Positions 17,801 to 26,907 of a stretch of 49,400 bases of DNA are shown here, in pieces. How positions within the stretch are numbered: position 1 is the first letter of the stretch; each line of letters begins with the position of its first letter. This stretch comes from Parvibaculum sp. (GTDB taxonomy: Bacteria > Pseudomonadota > Alphaproteobacteria > Parvibaculales > Parvibaculaceae). Both the position numbers and the translations under genes were made by a program. The notes below the pieces were generated by a model that worked only from the letters and a program-made list of their open reading frames with translations, was not told where the DNA came from and made no database searches. Where the stretch lies: the NCBI GenBank assembly GCA_019635975.1, contig JAHBYM010000007.1:1-49400 (forward strand). Reading direction: 5' to 3'.

Positions 17801-19093
17801 CTAGCGCCAGACCGTTGGCGCGGGCTCTGCCGTCTCGCCGCCGAACTTTCGGGCCTCGACCGCCAGCGTCGCGCCCCAAAGCATGCCCAGCAGCAGATAG
17901 AGATGGCGCCAGCTGTCGATGTCGATGATAACGCCTTCGGCGAAATGGCCGACAAGCGCCGCATAGGCGACGATCAGCATGCCCTGTTGCGGTCCGGGCA
18001 CCGACGCGGCCCGCCCGCCCCTGACCAGCGTCACCCCGATGAAGCCGAGAAAGGCCAGACCGGACAGGAAGCCGCCCGCGACCAGCACATGCAGATAGAC
18101 GTTGTGGGTGTCGAGATCGTTGATGATCGCCCATTGCGCTGGGCCGATGCCCCACGGATTTTGCAGCACCATCGAAAACGCCCGCGCCTGACTCTCGAAA
18201 CGCCCGCGCTCGGGATCGACGTCATAGTCCTGGGTCAGGGACGCGCGCTCCGTGAACAGCTCGGACACGCGCGGGTTTGAAAGCGCCACGCCGATCAGGA
18301 TCGTCAGCATAAAGCCCATCAGCGCCGCAAAGCCGATCAACCGGAAGACCTGTTGCGACGAGCGCGAGGTCGCCAGCGTCAGGACGAGGAACACGACGGC
18401 CGACAGGAACAGGTTGCCCCAGCCGCCGCGCGAAAAGCTGAGCAGCATTGCCATGACCAGAAGACCAAGCGGCGCAAGCATCCAGAGCGAATGAAGGCGC
18501 CGCGCCGTGCTGAGCTTCATTGCCAGAAAGAGGATCGGCGCGACGAGAAAGGGCGCGAACACGTTGGGATCGTTGAACGTGCCGGTCGCGCGGCCGAAAA
18601 CCAGAAACGAATCCGAACCCGGAAAAAGACCGAAGTAGCCACCGACGCCAAGCGCCGCGACGAAGCAGGCCGCCGCCGTGTAGGCCCAGAACATCAGGCC
18701 GAGACGCCGCGTCGCATCGGCATAGACGAAAGACGCAAAGAAGAGAAAGGAGCCGACCAGATAGATCGTCACAATCAACGCGGGGCGAACTTTCTCGAGA
18801 TAGAGCGCGTCCATCGCGCCGATGCCGTAGCCGATGACGACGAGGCCCCAAAGCGCCGCCGGCCATCCGAGACCGCGCGGAAATTTGAGACCGAACAGAA
18901 ACAGCGTGCCGACGGTCAGCACCATCAACAGATCGTAGGGCGTCGGATCGTCGGCGCCCTGCTCGGAACGGACATAGAAACTCGTCAGCAAAACCAGAAC
19001 GACGAGGCACTCGCCGAAGCCAGGCGTCGAGCGGCGGCCGGTCGAGCCGGCAGGTCGCGTCGCGGTGTCGATCTGCCAACCCTCGACGCTCAT
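17801..19093 (-). CDS. O-antigen ligase/polymerase-like membrane protein (Wzy/WaaL family)
   Basis: A 430-residue polytopic inner-membrane protein with about 10-12 hydrophobic segments and a large periplasmic loop around residues 260-330. It carries the O-antigen-ligase family features LLSFSRGGWGNL and, in the large loop, NPWGIGPAQWAIINDLDTHNVYLHVLVAGG in part, where a conserved His is expected. Such proteins either polymerise lipid-linked repeat units (Wzy) or ligate them to an acceptor (WaaL); sequence alone does not separate these. It overlaps the upstream glycosyltransferase gene by 4 bases, so they are translationally coupled in the export lipoprotein-glycosyltransferase-ligase operon. 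Confidence 0.85.
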   Translation of the reverse strand: MSVEGWQIDTATRPAGSTGRRSTPGFGECLVVLVLLTSFYVRSEQGADDPTPYDLLMVLTVGTLFLFGLKFPRGLGWPAALWGLVVIGYGIGAMDALYLEKVRPALIVTIYLVGSFLFFASFVYADATRRLGLMFWAYTAAACFVAALGVGGYFGLFPGSDSFLVFGRATGTFNDPNVFAPFLVAPILFLAMKLSTARRLHSLWMLAPLGLLVMAMLLSFSRGGWGNLFLSAVVFLVLTLATSRSSQQVFRLIGFAALMGFMLTILIGVALSNPRVSELFTERASLTQDYDVDPERGRFESQARAFSMVLQNPWGIGPAQWAIINDLDTHNVYLHVLVAGGFLSGLAFLGFIGVTLVRGGRAASVPGPQQGMLIVAYAALVGHFAEGVIIDIDSWRHLYLLLGMLWGATLAVEARKFGGETAEPAPTVWR

Positions 19094-20280
19094 CGTCCGG
19101 CACTTTCAAGAACCGGCACGGCCGGCGCCTGCGCGCGGCGCGACCTCCGGCCATCGAGAATGCGGGCATAGAAGCCGTTGACCGACGCCACCATTTCCGT
19201 CACCGAAAACATCTGCGCCACGCGTGCCTGCAACCGTATGGCCGAAGCTGCGATCTCTCCCGGTTCGGCAAGCGCGGCTGCAAGCGCCTGCGACAAGGCG
19301 GCGGCATCGCCGGGCGCGACCAGACGATGCGCCTCGCCGCCAAAAATTTCCGGCAGGCCACCAACCCGCGTCGCAATGAGCGGAATGCCGGCGGCAGCGG
19401 CCTCGAGCGCCACATAGGGCAAAGACTCATTCCATGACGGCATGACAACGATGCGCGCCAGACGAAACGCCGCGCGCGCTGGCATCGCGCCGAGAAACTC
19501 GACACGGACATTCGAAGGCAGCGACTGTGCAAGCGTCTCGAAATGCGCACGATCCGCGCCGTCGCCGACAATCCGCAAACGCACCGGCCGGTTCAAATGC
19601 CGCAACGCTTCGATGAGGGTCGAGACGCCCTTCAGCATGCGCAACTCGCCGATGAACAGAAAATCGGCCGCCGCATCGGCATGGCCGACCGGCAAAAACT
19701 CATTACGGGCGAGACCGTTGTGAATGACCGCTGTGGGCGCACGCGGCTGGCCGATCTTGGCGATGAACGCCGACCGGCTGAACTCCGACTCGAAAATAAA
19801 TCCGTCGGTCCAGCCGCGCATCAGCCTTTCGGCGGCGAGAAACGCCAGGCCGTGCGGCGTCATGCCGCTGTAGTGAAGCGTACCGCCATGCGGCGTATAG
19901 ACACGGATCGCCTCGTGATGCGCCGAGGCCAGACGCGCCAGCAACCCGCCCTTGGCGCCGTGACCGTGAACCACATCCGGCCGGAGGCGGTCGATCAGCG
20001 CACCGATTTCGCGCATGTTGGAAATGTCGCCGAAACCGGGCAGCCGCCGCATCGGCACGATATGAAGACCAAGACCGCATTGCGCTTCGAGCGTTGCAAG
20101 CTGCGCGGCGCAAGCGCTGTTGCCCGGCGCCTCGCCGCAGACGACCCCGGCAGCGATGCCCGCTGCCTGCTGGCCGACCACGAGATCCTGTACATGACGA
20201 AAAAGACCGCCGACCGGCGACCTCATGACGTGCAGAACCCTTACCGGAGAAGGTGCGCGGCCATGCGCGGGCGGTTGCAT
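19090..20280 (-). CDS. GT4-family glycosyltransferase
   Basis: A 396-residue GT-B fold glycosyltransferase, probably acting at the cytoplasmic face on a lipid-linked glycan. The N-terminal half has RVLHVMRSPVGGLFRHVQDL and VVHGHGAKGG. The C-terminal half has the donor-binding FIGELRMLKGVSTLIEAL and the GT4 E-x7-E region in SLPYVALEAAAAGIPLIATR. Donor and acceptor sugars are unknown. The start ATG overlaps the export-protein stop (ATGA at 20277-20282) and its 3' end overlaps the O-antigen-ligase-like gene, so all three are one transcription unit. It is the only clear glycosyltransferase in this window. Confidence 0.9.
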   Translation of the reverse strand: MQPPAHGRAPSPVRVLHVMRSPVGGLFRHVQDLVVGQQAAGIAAGVVCGEAPGNSACAAQLATLEAQCGLGLHIVPMRRLPGFGDISNMREIGALIDRLRPDVVHGHGAKGGLLARLASAHHEAIRVYTPHGGTLHYSGMTPHGLAFLAAERLMRGWTDGFIFESEFSRSAFIAKIGQPRAPTAVIHNGLARNEFLPVGHADAAADFLFIGELRMLKGVSTLIEALRHLNRPVRLRIVGDGADRAHFETLAQSLPSNVRVEFLGAMPARAAFRLARIVVMPSWNESLPYVALEAAAAGIPLIATRVGGLPEIFGGEAHRLVAPGDAAALSQALAAALAEPGEIAASAIRLQARVAQMFSVTEMVASVNGFYARILDGRRSRRAQAPAVPVLESAGR

Positions 20281-20840
20281 CAGAAGTACCGTTCCCTGAC
20301 CAGTATCGTGTCGCCCGGCATGACGACGGACTTGCTGTTGACGCCAAGCTCGACGATCCGGTCGCCCATATTGCGCGTGATGCGGACCCGATCCTCATTG
20401 GCGCGATAGGTGTAGCCCCCGGCAATCGCGACCGCGCTCTGCACGGTCATGCCGCTGACATAGGGGTACTGGCCGGCGCGCTGAACCTCGCCGAGGATGA
20501 AGAACGGCCGGAATTCCATCACCTGAACACTGACATTGGGATTGCGAAGAAGGCGGCGGCCAAGCTCGGCCGCCACGGACGCCTCGAACTCGTCGGTCGT
20601 CAGACCGCGCGCCACGATCGGCGGCAGGAGCGGCATCGAAACCGAACCCGCACCGTCGACCGCGAATTCGCCGCTGAGATCGGCCTGCCCGAAGACGGTA
20701 ATCCTGAGTTTGTCGCCGGTGTCGAGCAAATAGACGTCGTTCTCGCCGGCAATTTCGCGCTGCTCGAGGACGCCGTATTGCGCACAAGCCGCGAGGCTCA
20801 TGCAAACGGCCACCAAAATGCCTGTAAACCCAGCCTTCAT
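20280..20840 (-). CDS. Polysaccharide export outer-membrane lipoprotein (Wza/GumB family)
   Basis: A 186-residue lipoprotein expected to form the outer-membrane or periplasmic channel for capsule or exopolysaccharide. It has a type II signal (MKAGFTGILVAVCMSLAAC, lipobox LAAC), then the Poly_export domain (YLLDTGDKLRITVFGQADLSGEF in part, about 37-115) and a SLBB-like domain (FFILGEVQRAGQYPYVSGMT, about 122-182). The short length matches GumB/ExoF-type proteins. The start at 20840 is preferred because GGAAAG lies upstream and the signal peptide begins there; an in-frame ATG at 20870 is the alternative. It is divergent from the copolymerase/kinase gene. Confidence 0.9.
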   Translation of the reverse strand: MKAGFTGILVAVCMSLAACAQYGVLEQREIAGENDVYLLDTGDKLRITVFGQADLSGEFAVDGAGSVSMPLLPPIVARGLTTDEFEASVAAELGRRLLRNPNVSVQVMEFRPFFILGEVQRAGQYPYVSGMTVQSAVAIAGGYTYRANEDRVRITRNMGDRIVELGVNSKSVVMPGDTILVRERYF

Positions 20841-21101
20841 CCGCGCCACTTTCCAAGCCGACCTGTCCATCCGAACGGTAGCGCCGGATCGGTTAATTTT
20901 TTGGAATCAACGGCTGCCCAGAGGGCGGGCAGAGCGTTGAAAAGCCGCAGCTAACGGAGGCCTCCCGGCGTTTCCATGGTTTCCCGTTAAGCCTTCCGTT
21001 ACCCAAAAGCCGTCTACTGCAGGCTGCATTGGACGGGGTATTTGCGAGGCTCCGCGCGCCACCGGCAGGCGCGGTTTCGCACATACCGGCGGGCGGATTT
21101 G

Positions 21102-23318
21102 ATGACCGATACCCAGATGAATCAGGCTGTGACCTTCGGCGACAGGCGCCGCGCCGTGCCAGGCGACGGCGCGATCGGCGACATTTCGCCGTGGGACATC
21201 CTGCGCGGCATATGGGCGCGCAAGGAAATCGTCGTTCTGGTGTTTGCCGGCTTCATGACGCTGGTGCTCCTCTGGCTCGCGACCGCGACACCGATCTACA
21301 CCGTCGAAACGCGCGTCATGCTTTCGCCGCGCGCCGGCGAAATCTCGACATTCGACACCGACCTGCAGGACCCGCTGCCCGACAGTGAAACGGTGCAGAG
21401 CGAAATTCAGGTGATGACCTCGCGCCTGCTGGCCGCGCGGCTGATCGAAGATATGGGACTTGCCGCCAATCCGGAATTCAACCCGGCGCTGCGCAGCCCC
21501 GATTTCTTCGGGCGCCTCGCCATCGCCTTCGGCCTGCGCGACCGCGACCCCGTCACCGACATCGACGAGATCGTCGATCAGGTGCTCGGCCGCCTCGAAG
21601 TCTTCCAGAAATCCGGCTCGCGTGTCATCGCACTCGTATTCACATCGGTCGATCCGCGCATGGCCGCCGCGATCCCCAACCGGCTGGCCGAAATTTACAT
21701 CGCCCAGCAGATCGAACAACGGATCGGCGTCAACAACGAGGCGACCCGCTGGCTCGCCCAGCAGATCGACGAGTTGCGGGTCAAGGTTCAGGAATCGGAA
21801 GCAGCCGTCGAAACCTATCGAACCGAGTCGGGCCTCTTCCTGACCAATGGCTCCACGGTGCCGCAGCAGCAGCTGACCGAACTGAACAGCCAGCTTTCCG
21901 TGGCCGAAGCCGACCGCGCCGCTGCGCAGGCAAAACTTTCCAACGCCCGAAACCTCATCGCCAACGGAAACGCGGTCAACTCGGCCGCCGAAGTGCTGCA
22001 ATCGCCATTGATCCAGAACCTGCGCCAGCAGGAAGTGGCGCTGCGCGCGCAGATTGCACAAATGGCCGAGACGCTGTTGCCGACGCATCCGCGGATGATG
22101 GAATCGCTCGCCAACCTCGAAGATCTCGAAACGCAGATCGAGAAGGAAGTCTACAAGGTCATCGACGCGCTCGAAAACGAAGCGCGGGTTGCCAATGCGC
22201 GCGTTACCGCGCTGCGCGGCAACCTCGACCGTGCCCAGCGCCGCACCGCGCAACTCAACCAGGACGAGGTCAAGCTCCGGGCACTGCAACGCGATGCCGA
22301 AACCAATCGCGGGCTGCTTGAGTCGTTCCTGCGCCGCTACGAAGAAGCCAAAGCCCGCGCCGAGGCCGACGCACAGGCCGCGAACGCGCGCATCGTCTCC
22401 CGCGCGCAGCAGCCCACTGCCCCGACATCGCCGCGCGCCGGAGCCGTCCTGACACTTGGCACCGCCGCCGGACTGACCCTCGCCTTCCTCGTCGTGTTTC
22501 TGATCGAAGTCTTCGCGCGCGGATTCCGGATCGGTGAACAGATCGAGCGCGCAACGGGCATGCCCTTTCTCGGACTGACGCCGGAACTCGAGCGGCGCGC
22601 CGGGACACCCGTGCCCGCCGCGGACGTCCTGCGCGACCCGCGCAGCCTTTACGCCGAGGCAATCCGCGCCTTGCAGGGAAATGTGCTGATGGCGCGCATC
22701 GGCGAGCGCCGCGCCCGCACCGTGCTCGTGACATCATCGGTCGCCGGTGAGGGCAAAACCTCGACGGCCGCCAGCCTTGCCCGTGTCTTTGCGCTCGGCG
22801 GACACAGCACGATCGTCGTCGATGCCGATATGCGCGCGCCCGCGCTTCACACCGCGCTCGGCGCCGCGCCGCAACCCGGATTGTCGGAGCTGCTGACCGG
22901 CCGCGCCGCCTTCCACCATGTGCTCCGCAAGGAGCCCGGAAGCCCGGCGCATGTGCTGCAGGCCGGCGCGCCGCTCGCCAATCCGACGGCAGCGCTCGCC
23001 TCGCCGCAAATGCTCTGGGTGCTGTCGGCGCTTCAGCAGACCTATGACTACGTCATCATCGATTCGCCCGCCGCCATGGCGGCCGCCGACGCGCAGGTCC
23101 TGACCAGGCTCGCCGACGTGACCATCCTCGTCGTACGCTGGTCCTCGACCGGCCGTCATGTGGTGGCGCGCGTTCTGAAAATGCTTTCGGCGGCCAGCAG
23201 CCGCCGCGTCGGCATCCTGCTCACGCGTGTCGATGTCCGGCGCTATCGCCGCTACACCGACACGGTGATCGAGGAATATCCGGTCCGCGCGCCGCGCCGC
23301 CGCTTCGCGATGCGATGA
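21102..23318 (+). CDS. Polysaccharide copolymerase / BY-kinase fusion (GumC/ExoP/Wzc type)
   Basis: A 738-residue inner-membrane protein controlling chain length and export. An N-terminal Wzz domain begins with a membrane segment (IVVLVFAGFMTLVLLWLA, about 38-58), followed by a long periplasmic coiled coil (about 200-430). A second membrane segment (AVLTLGTAAGLTLAFLVVFL, about 447-470) leads to a cytoplasmic kinase-like domain with Walker A SSVAGEGKTS (about 545-554), Walker A' IVVDADMR and Walker B YVIIDSPAAM. The C-terminus has only three tyrosines (RRYRRYTDTVIEEYP), fewer than the E. coli Wzc cluster, so autophosphorylation is possible but unproven. ATG 21102 follows GGCGG; other in-frame starts exist. 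Confidence 0.88.
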   Translation: MTDTQMNQAVTFGDRRRAVPGDGAIGDISPWDILRGIWARKEIVVLVFAGFMTLVLLWLATATPIYTVETRVMLSPRAGEISTFDTDLQDPLPDSETVQSEIQVMTSRLLAARLIEDMGLAANPEFNPALRSPDFFGRLAIAFGLRDRDPVTDIDEIVDQVLGRLEVFQKSGSRVIALVFTSVDPRMAAAIPNRLAEIYIAQQIEQRIGVNNEATRWLAQQIDELRVKVQESEAAVETYRTESGLFLTNGSTVPQQQLTELNSQLSVAEADRAAAQAKLSNARNLIANGNAVNSAAEVLQSPLIQNLRQQEVALRAQIAQMAETLLPTHPRMMESLANLEDLETQIEKEVYKVIDALENEARVANARVTALRGNLDRAQRRTAQLNQDEVKLRALQRDAETNRGLLESFLRRYEEAKARAEADAQAANARIVSRAQQPTAPTSPRAGAVLTLGTAAGLTLAFLVVFLIEVFARGFRIGEQIERATGMPFLGLTPELERRAGTPVPAADVLRDPRSLYAEAIRALQGNVLMARIGERRARTVLVTSSVAGEGKTSTAASLARVFALGGHSTIVVDADMRAPALHTALGAAPQPGLSELLTGRAAFHHVLRKEPGSPAHVLQAGAPLANPTAALASPQMLWVLSALQQTYDYVIIDSPAAMAAADAQVLTRLADVTILVVRWSSTGRHVVARVLKMLSAASSRRVGILLTRVDVRRYRRYTDTVIEEYPVRAPRRRFAMR

Positions 23319-23321
23319 GCT

Positions 23322-24230
23322 TCAGACGGCGGCTTCGGTTGCCTTGCGCCCGAGAAAGATCGCAAGCGCCTTGCGGCGGTCGCCGACCAGCTTCTTGACC
23401 GCATCGTAGACCGGACGCAGCGCCCTGTAGGCTGCGATCTTCACCCAGTCCCATGTCTCGTTGGCGCCGGCCGCCTTTTGCGGCCAGCCGAACCGGCGCA
23501 ACACCGCATTGACGTAGGAAAGCTGCACCAGCCGCTGCGTTTCCTCCGTCTGCCAGGTGATCGAAAACGAAATCGAGACCGCGTCGCCATTCTTCACCCA
23601 ATGCGGGTCGAAGATCGGCACGAAGATGCCTTCACCGGGTTCGATATGCTGATGCGTCGCCTTTGCCTCGAGCGCGTCGCTGTATGGCAGGTTGCGATGC
23701 TTGCCGGGAAAGAGTTCGGAATCCTCGGCGCTGACGATCTCGCGATCGCGATGGTCGAAAAGCGACATGCGTTTGGCGCCGCGGATTTGCAGCAGGAAAT
23801 TCTGTTCCGGGTCGGAGTGGAACGGCGTTACGTTGCCCGGTGACGTCACGAAGATGAACGCCTGCCGGTCGAGCGCAGCACCCATCAAGCCGCCGGTCTG
23901 TTCGGCCGCCTGGTCGAGACAGGCATCGAGCAGCGCCTTGTATTCGGGGTCGGCTTCAACGTTCTTGAGGACCATCCACGATTTCGCCTGTTCGATGCGG
24001 CGCACGGTCTCTTCCGGCGTCATGCCATTCGACGGCGTCAGGTTCGGGTCCTGGTTCGGTTCGACGGGACCGTTGAATTCGATCCGGTCGGCAGGCAGCG
24101 ACGCGGCGAGACGCGCCAGCCGGTCGAGCTGGAACAGCGGATGGTTGGCCAAGCGGTGGCTGACGCGAAACGACGCTTCCGGCAATGACGAGCAAACGGA
24201 ACCCGGTTCGATCTCAATCAGCCTGGTCAT
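23322..24230 (-). CDS. JmjC-like cupin (cupin-8) protein
   Basis: A 302-residue protein resembling cupin-8/JmjC Fe(II)/2-oxoglutarate oxygenases. Candidate metal ligands are His and Asp in TPFHSDPEQNF (HxD, about residues 141-143) and a distal His in DPHWVKNG (about 213). An N-terminal helical part, VSHRLANHPLFQLDRL, includes a phrase common to bacterial relatives annotated as cupin-like or transcriptional regulators. Hydroxylation of a protein or small molecule is possible; none is shown. It overlaps the upstream acyltransferase gene by 17 bases, so it belongs to the flippase operon, and it is convergent with the copolymerase gene, leaving only 3 bases between stops. Confidence 0.75.
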   Translation of the reverse strand: MTRLIEIEPGSVCSSLPEASFRVSHRLANHPLFQLDRLARLAASLPADRIEFNGPVEPNQDPNLTPSNGMTPEETVRRIEQAKSWMVLKNVEADPEYKALLDACLDQAAEQTGGLMGAALDRQAFIFVTSPGNVTPFHSDPEQNFLLQIRGAKRMSLFDHRDREIVSAEDSELFPGKHRNLPYSDALEAKATHQHIEPGEGIFVPIFDPHWVKNGDAVSISFSITWQTEETQRLVQLSYVNAVLRRFGWPQKAAGANETWDWVKIAAYRALRPVYDAVKKLVGDRRKALAIFLGRKATEAAV

Positions 24231-25497
24231 TCTCGATCTCCTTGCGAAATCTGTAATAGAGAACACGCAACCTTGCCCGCGCGTTCTCGGCGAGACGCGT
24301 CGCGGCGACACTCCACGAAAGGAAAAGCGGACCGGCGCGATGCCGCGTCGCGACCGTGACGCTGCGCATCGTGCGGCGCTGCGCCCAGATGTGGTCGATC
24401 ATCGGATGGCCGGGGATCGCGCAGGAATCGACCCATTCGGTCCGGCCATCGCGCAGGAACGCGCCGATGCCCTTCAGCATCAGCAACGTGCCCGGCGAAT
24501 ACTTCGCATAGGCCTCGTCGAAGGCGATCTTGAACGTGTAGAGGCCGGCGCCGGCGCGGAAACTTGCCAGCATCGCCACCGGTTTGCCGTCAAGCGTCAG
24601 TTCGGTGCGGACAAACTTGTCTTGCGCCGCAGCGCCCGCGCAGATCGCTTCGAACCAGGCGCGCTCATGCGGACGGACTTTCAGCGCCGTGCCCCGCTTG
24701 CCCTTCCAGCCGGCCGCTTCGAGCGTCAGGAACCGCTGCACCCAGGCGGCCGTGCCCTCGCCGCCTTCATGCATGACGAATTTCAGATCGCCCTGTTCGG
24801 CCAGCCGGTTCCACAGCCGCGAAAACTCTTTCCGCTTCTTCTTGCGGATATGAGTCGCCAGATAGGCGTCCTCATCGAGATCGGATTGCAGGAAGGCGCG
24901 TTCATGCCTGTCGGTCTCACGCCACGCACGTCCATGCAAAACTTCATCGAGCGCCGTATCGAATGCACCGAGCGCCTCGAACAGCGGAAAGCGAACCAGC
25001 GCCGCGCCGGATTGGTCGGCGAAGTCGAGAAACCGCCGGATCGCGCGACGCTCATGCCCGGCGCGCGCCAGGGGCGTGACGGTGTAGCTGTGAATATGCT
25101 CCCAGAGCGACCAGACCGGCGCAGGTATCCCGAAATGTCCCCGAACGCTCTTGTAGGGAAAGACGCCGAGCAACTGGCGTTTGCCGTCACTGTCCGGCGT
25201 GCTCCAGACCAGCGCGACGCGCACGGCGGCCCTGCCCTGCAAATGCTCCATCGAGGCCGCCAGCGTCACGCTTTCAAATTGCGGGTTGGTGTCGGCGGAA
25301 GCGCGCGTCAGTTCGTCGATGCTGTCGAGATAGGGTGTCACCGCATCGGCGCTTTCCAGCACGACGATGTCGGCGGAAGGCGGCCTGTCATAGGCATAGC
25401 GCGCCGCATGACTCAGCGTCTCGACGGAGAGAAGCGCCGCACGCTCTTCGCGCGCACCAAAGCCGTGCAAAAGCGGATATCGGCGAATATCGGTCAT
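24214..25497 (-). CDS. CelD/FemAB-like GNAT-fold acyltransferase (first copy)
   Basis: A 427-residue cytoplasmic protein of the CelD/BcsL-like acetyltransferase group: an N-terminal divergent half and a C-terminal GNAT-like core. The basic segment THIRKKKRKEFSRLWNRLAE (about 209-228) and GKPVAMLASFRAGAGLYTFK with AKYSPGTLLMLKGI are the usual signatures of this group. Members are common in exopolysaccharide and cellulose loci and are thought to acylate sugars or precursors. The start at 25497 begins the recognisable protein. It lies 19 bases after the flippase gene and overlaps the cupin gene by 17 bases. A second related protein is encoded at 26908-28182. Confidence 0.78.
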   Translation of the reverse strand: MTDIRRYPLLHGFGAREERAALLSVETLSHAARYAYDRPPSADIVVLESADAVTPYLDSIDELTRASADTNPQFESVTLAASMEHLQGRAAVRVALVWSTPDSDGKRQLLGVFPYKSVRGHFGIPAPVWSLWEHIHSYTVTPLARAGHERRAIRRFLDFADQSGAALVRFPLFEALGAFDTALDEVLHGRAWRETDRHERAFLQSDLDEDAYLATHIRKKKRKEFSRLWNRLAEQGDLKFVMHEGGEGTAAWVQRFLTLEAAGWKGKRGTALKVRPHERAWFEAICAGAAAQDKFVRTELTLDGKPVAMLASFRAGAGLYTFKIAFDEAYAKYSPGTLLMLKGIGAFLRDGRTEWVDSCAIPGHPMIDHIWAQRRTMRSVTVATRHRAGPLFLSWSVAATRLAENARARLRVLYYRFRKEIENDQAD

Positions 25498-25516
25498 TCG
25501 AATTCCTTGCCCGTTT

Positions 25517-26896
25517 TCAGGCGGTTGCGAACAGGCGATGCCGGAAGCCGGCAAAGACGAAGGCGGTGATGCCGAGGCGCCGGCGGACAATGACGGCAAG
25601 CCAGGCCGTGGCGAAAACGATCGAAATAGCGGTCGACGCGGCGGCGCCTTCGAGGCCGAAGCGCGGCACCAGCACGAGATTGAGCGCGACGTTCAGCACC
25701 GCGGCGCAGCAATAGGCAATGGCGGTCGCATTCTGGTTGCCGGTCATGTTGAGCAGATATTCGATCGGCCCGGTGGCGGCGCGTGCGAGGAACCCCAGCA
25801 TCAGCAGCCATAGCACCGGATAGCCGGCGGCAAACCCTTCGCCGAAAAGACCGAGCGCGAATTCGCCGATCGTCAGCAGGAACAACCCTGCCGCGAGCGT
25901 CGGCCAGAAAATCCACTGGATGACGCCATGCATGAAGGTTTGCAACTCGTCGCGTTTGCCGGCCGCATGAAGCTCCGCGAATTTGGGTACCGCGAGCGCC
26001 GACAGCGCAAAGCAGATGAATGCCATCAGATTGGCGATGCGCGTGACGGCGAAATAGACGCCGATTTCGTCCGGATCGACAAAATAGCCGAGCAGCACGA
26101 TGTCGGTGTTGATCAGGACGAGAAACAGGCCTTCGACCAGAACCAGCGGCGCCGAAACGACAACCCAGTGCCGGACGTGAAAGACCGGCTTTGCCTGCGG
26201 CACCGTTCGCGCGACGCGACGCATCAGCAAGACGCGCTGGCCGGCCAGTGTCAGCACCGTGGCGGCAAGCGCCGCGAACATCACCTGCAACCCGGTCGGC
26301 GTGCCCGAGAACAGCAGAATGGCGCCAGAGAATGCGACGATGGCAAGTGGCCGCACGATGTAGGACGGGATGTAGGCGAGATTGACCCAGCCGAAAGCCC
26401 GCGCCGCGCCCTCCTGCCAATCCATCAGCGCGAAGGCCGGCACGCAAAGCAGCGCCACGGCCAGAGGCAGAATGTAATAGCTTTCGATGTGCCCGCGCGC
26501 CGCCCAGAGAATGGCGACGCCGACAAACGCCGTCGCAATGCCGAGCGCCAGCACAATATAGAAAGAGGCCGTCAGCATGCCGGCCATGCGGCGCCACTTT
26601 GCCTTGGCGCGGTATTCGGGAACGAAGCGGAGGATGGACGTGCCGAAACCCATCGGCACGACAATCCCGAGCACGATTACCCAGACCCAGACATAGGCGA
26701 AAATCCCGTATTCGTAGGCGCCCATCCAGCGCGCCAGCAAAACCTGGCTGAGCAGCGCGATGGCGGCGCCGGCAATGCGAATTCCCATCACGAACGCGGC
26801 CCCGCGCACGACGCCGGCCAGATGCCCGTCGTCGAGCCTCGCGGCAACAGCCTCGCCGATCCGCCGTAGCGGTTGCGGGAGCGCGTTAACGTCCAT
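25517..26896 (-). CDS. Wzx-like polysaccharide flippase (MOP superfamily)
   Basis: A 459-residue inner-membrane protein with about 12 hydrophobic segments. It is predicted to flip lipid-linked oligosaccharide to the periplasm. Family features are the N-terminal GAAIALLSQVLLARWMGAYEYG (in part), SILRFVPEY, and the C-terminal LNMTGNQNATAIAYCCAAVLNVALNLVLVPRFGLEGAA region (in part). The start at 26896 follows from the predicted N-terminal helix. It is flanked on each side by a CelD-like acyltransferase gene on the same strand with gaps of 11 and 19 bases, forming one operon ending with the cupin gene. Confidence 0.88.
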   Translation of the reverse strand: MDVNALPQPLRRIGEAVAARLDDGHLAGVVRGAAFVMGIRIAGAAIALLSQVLLARWMGAYEYGIFAYVWVWVIVLGIVVPMGFGTSILRFVPEYRAKAKWRRMAGMLTASFYIVLALGIATAFVGVAILWAARGHIESYYILPLAVALLCVPAFALMDWQEGAARAFGWVNLAYIPSYIVRPLAIVAFSGAILLFSGTPTGLQVMFAALAATVLTLAGQRVLLMRRVARTVPQAKPVFHVRHWVVVSAPLVLVEGLFLVLINTDIVLLGYFVDPDEIGVYFAVTRIANLMAFICFALSALAVPKFAELHAAGKRDELQTFMHGVIQWIFWPTLAAGLFLLTIGEFALGLFGEGFAAGYPVLWLLMLGFLARAATGPIEYLLNMTGNQNATAIAYCCAAVLNVALNLVLVPRFGLEGAAASTAISIVFATAWLAVIVRRRLGITAFVFAGFRHRLFATA

Positions 26897-26907
26897 GTCG
26901 AAAGCCC

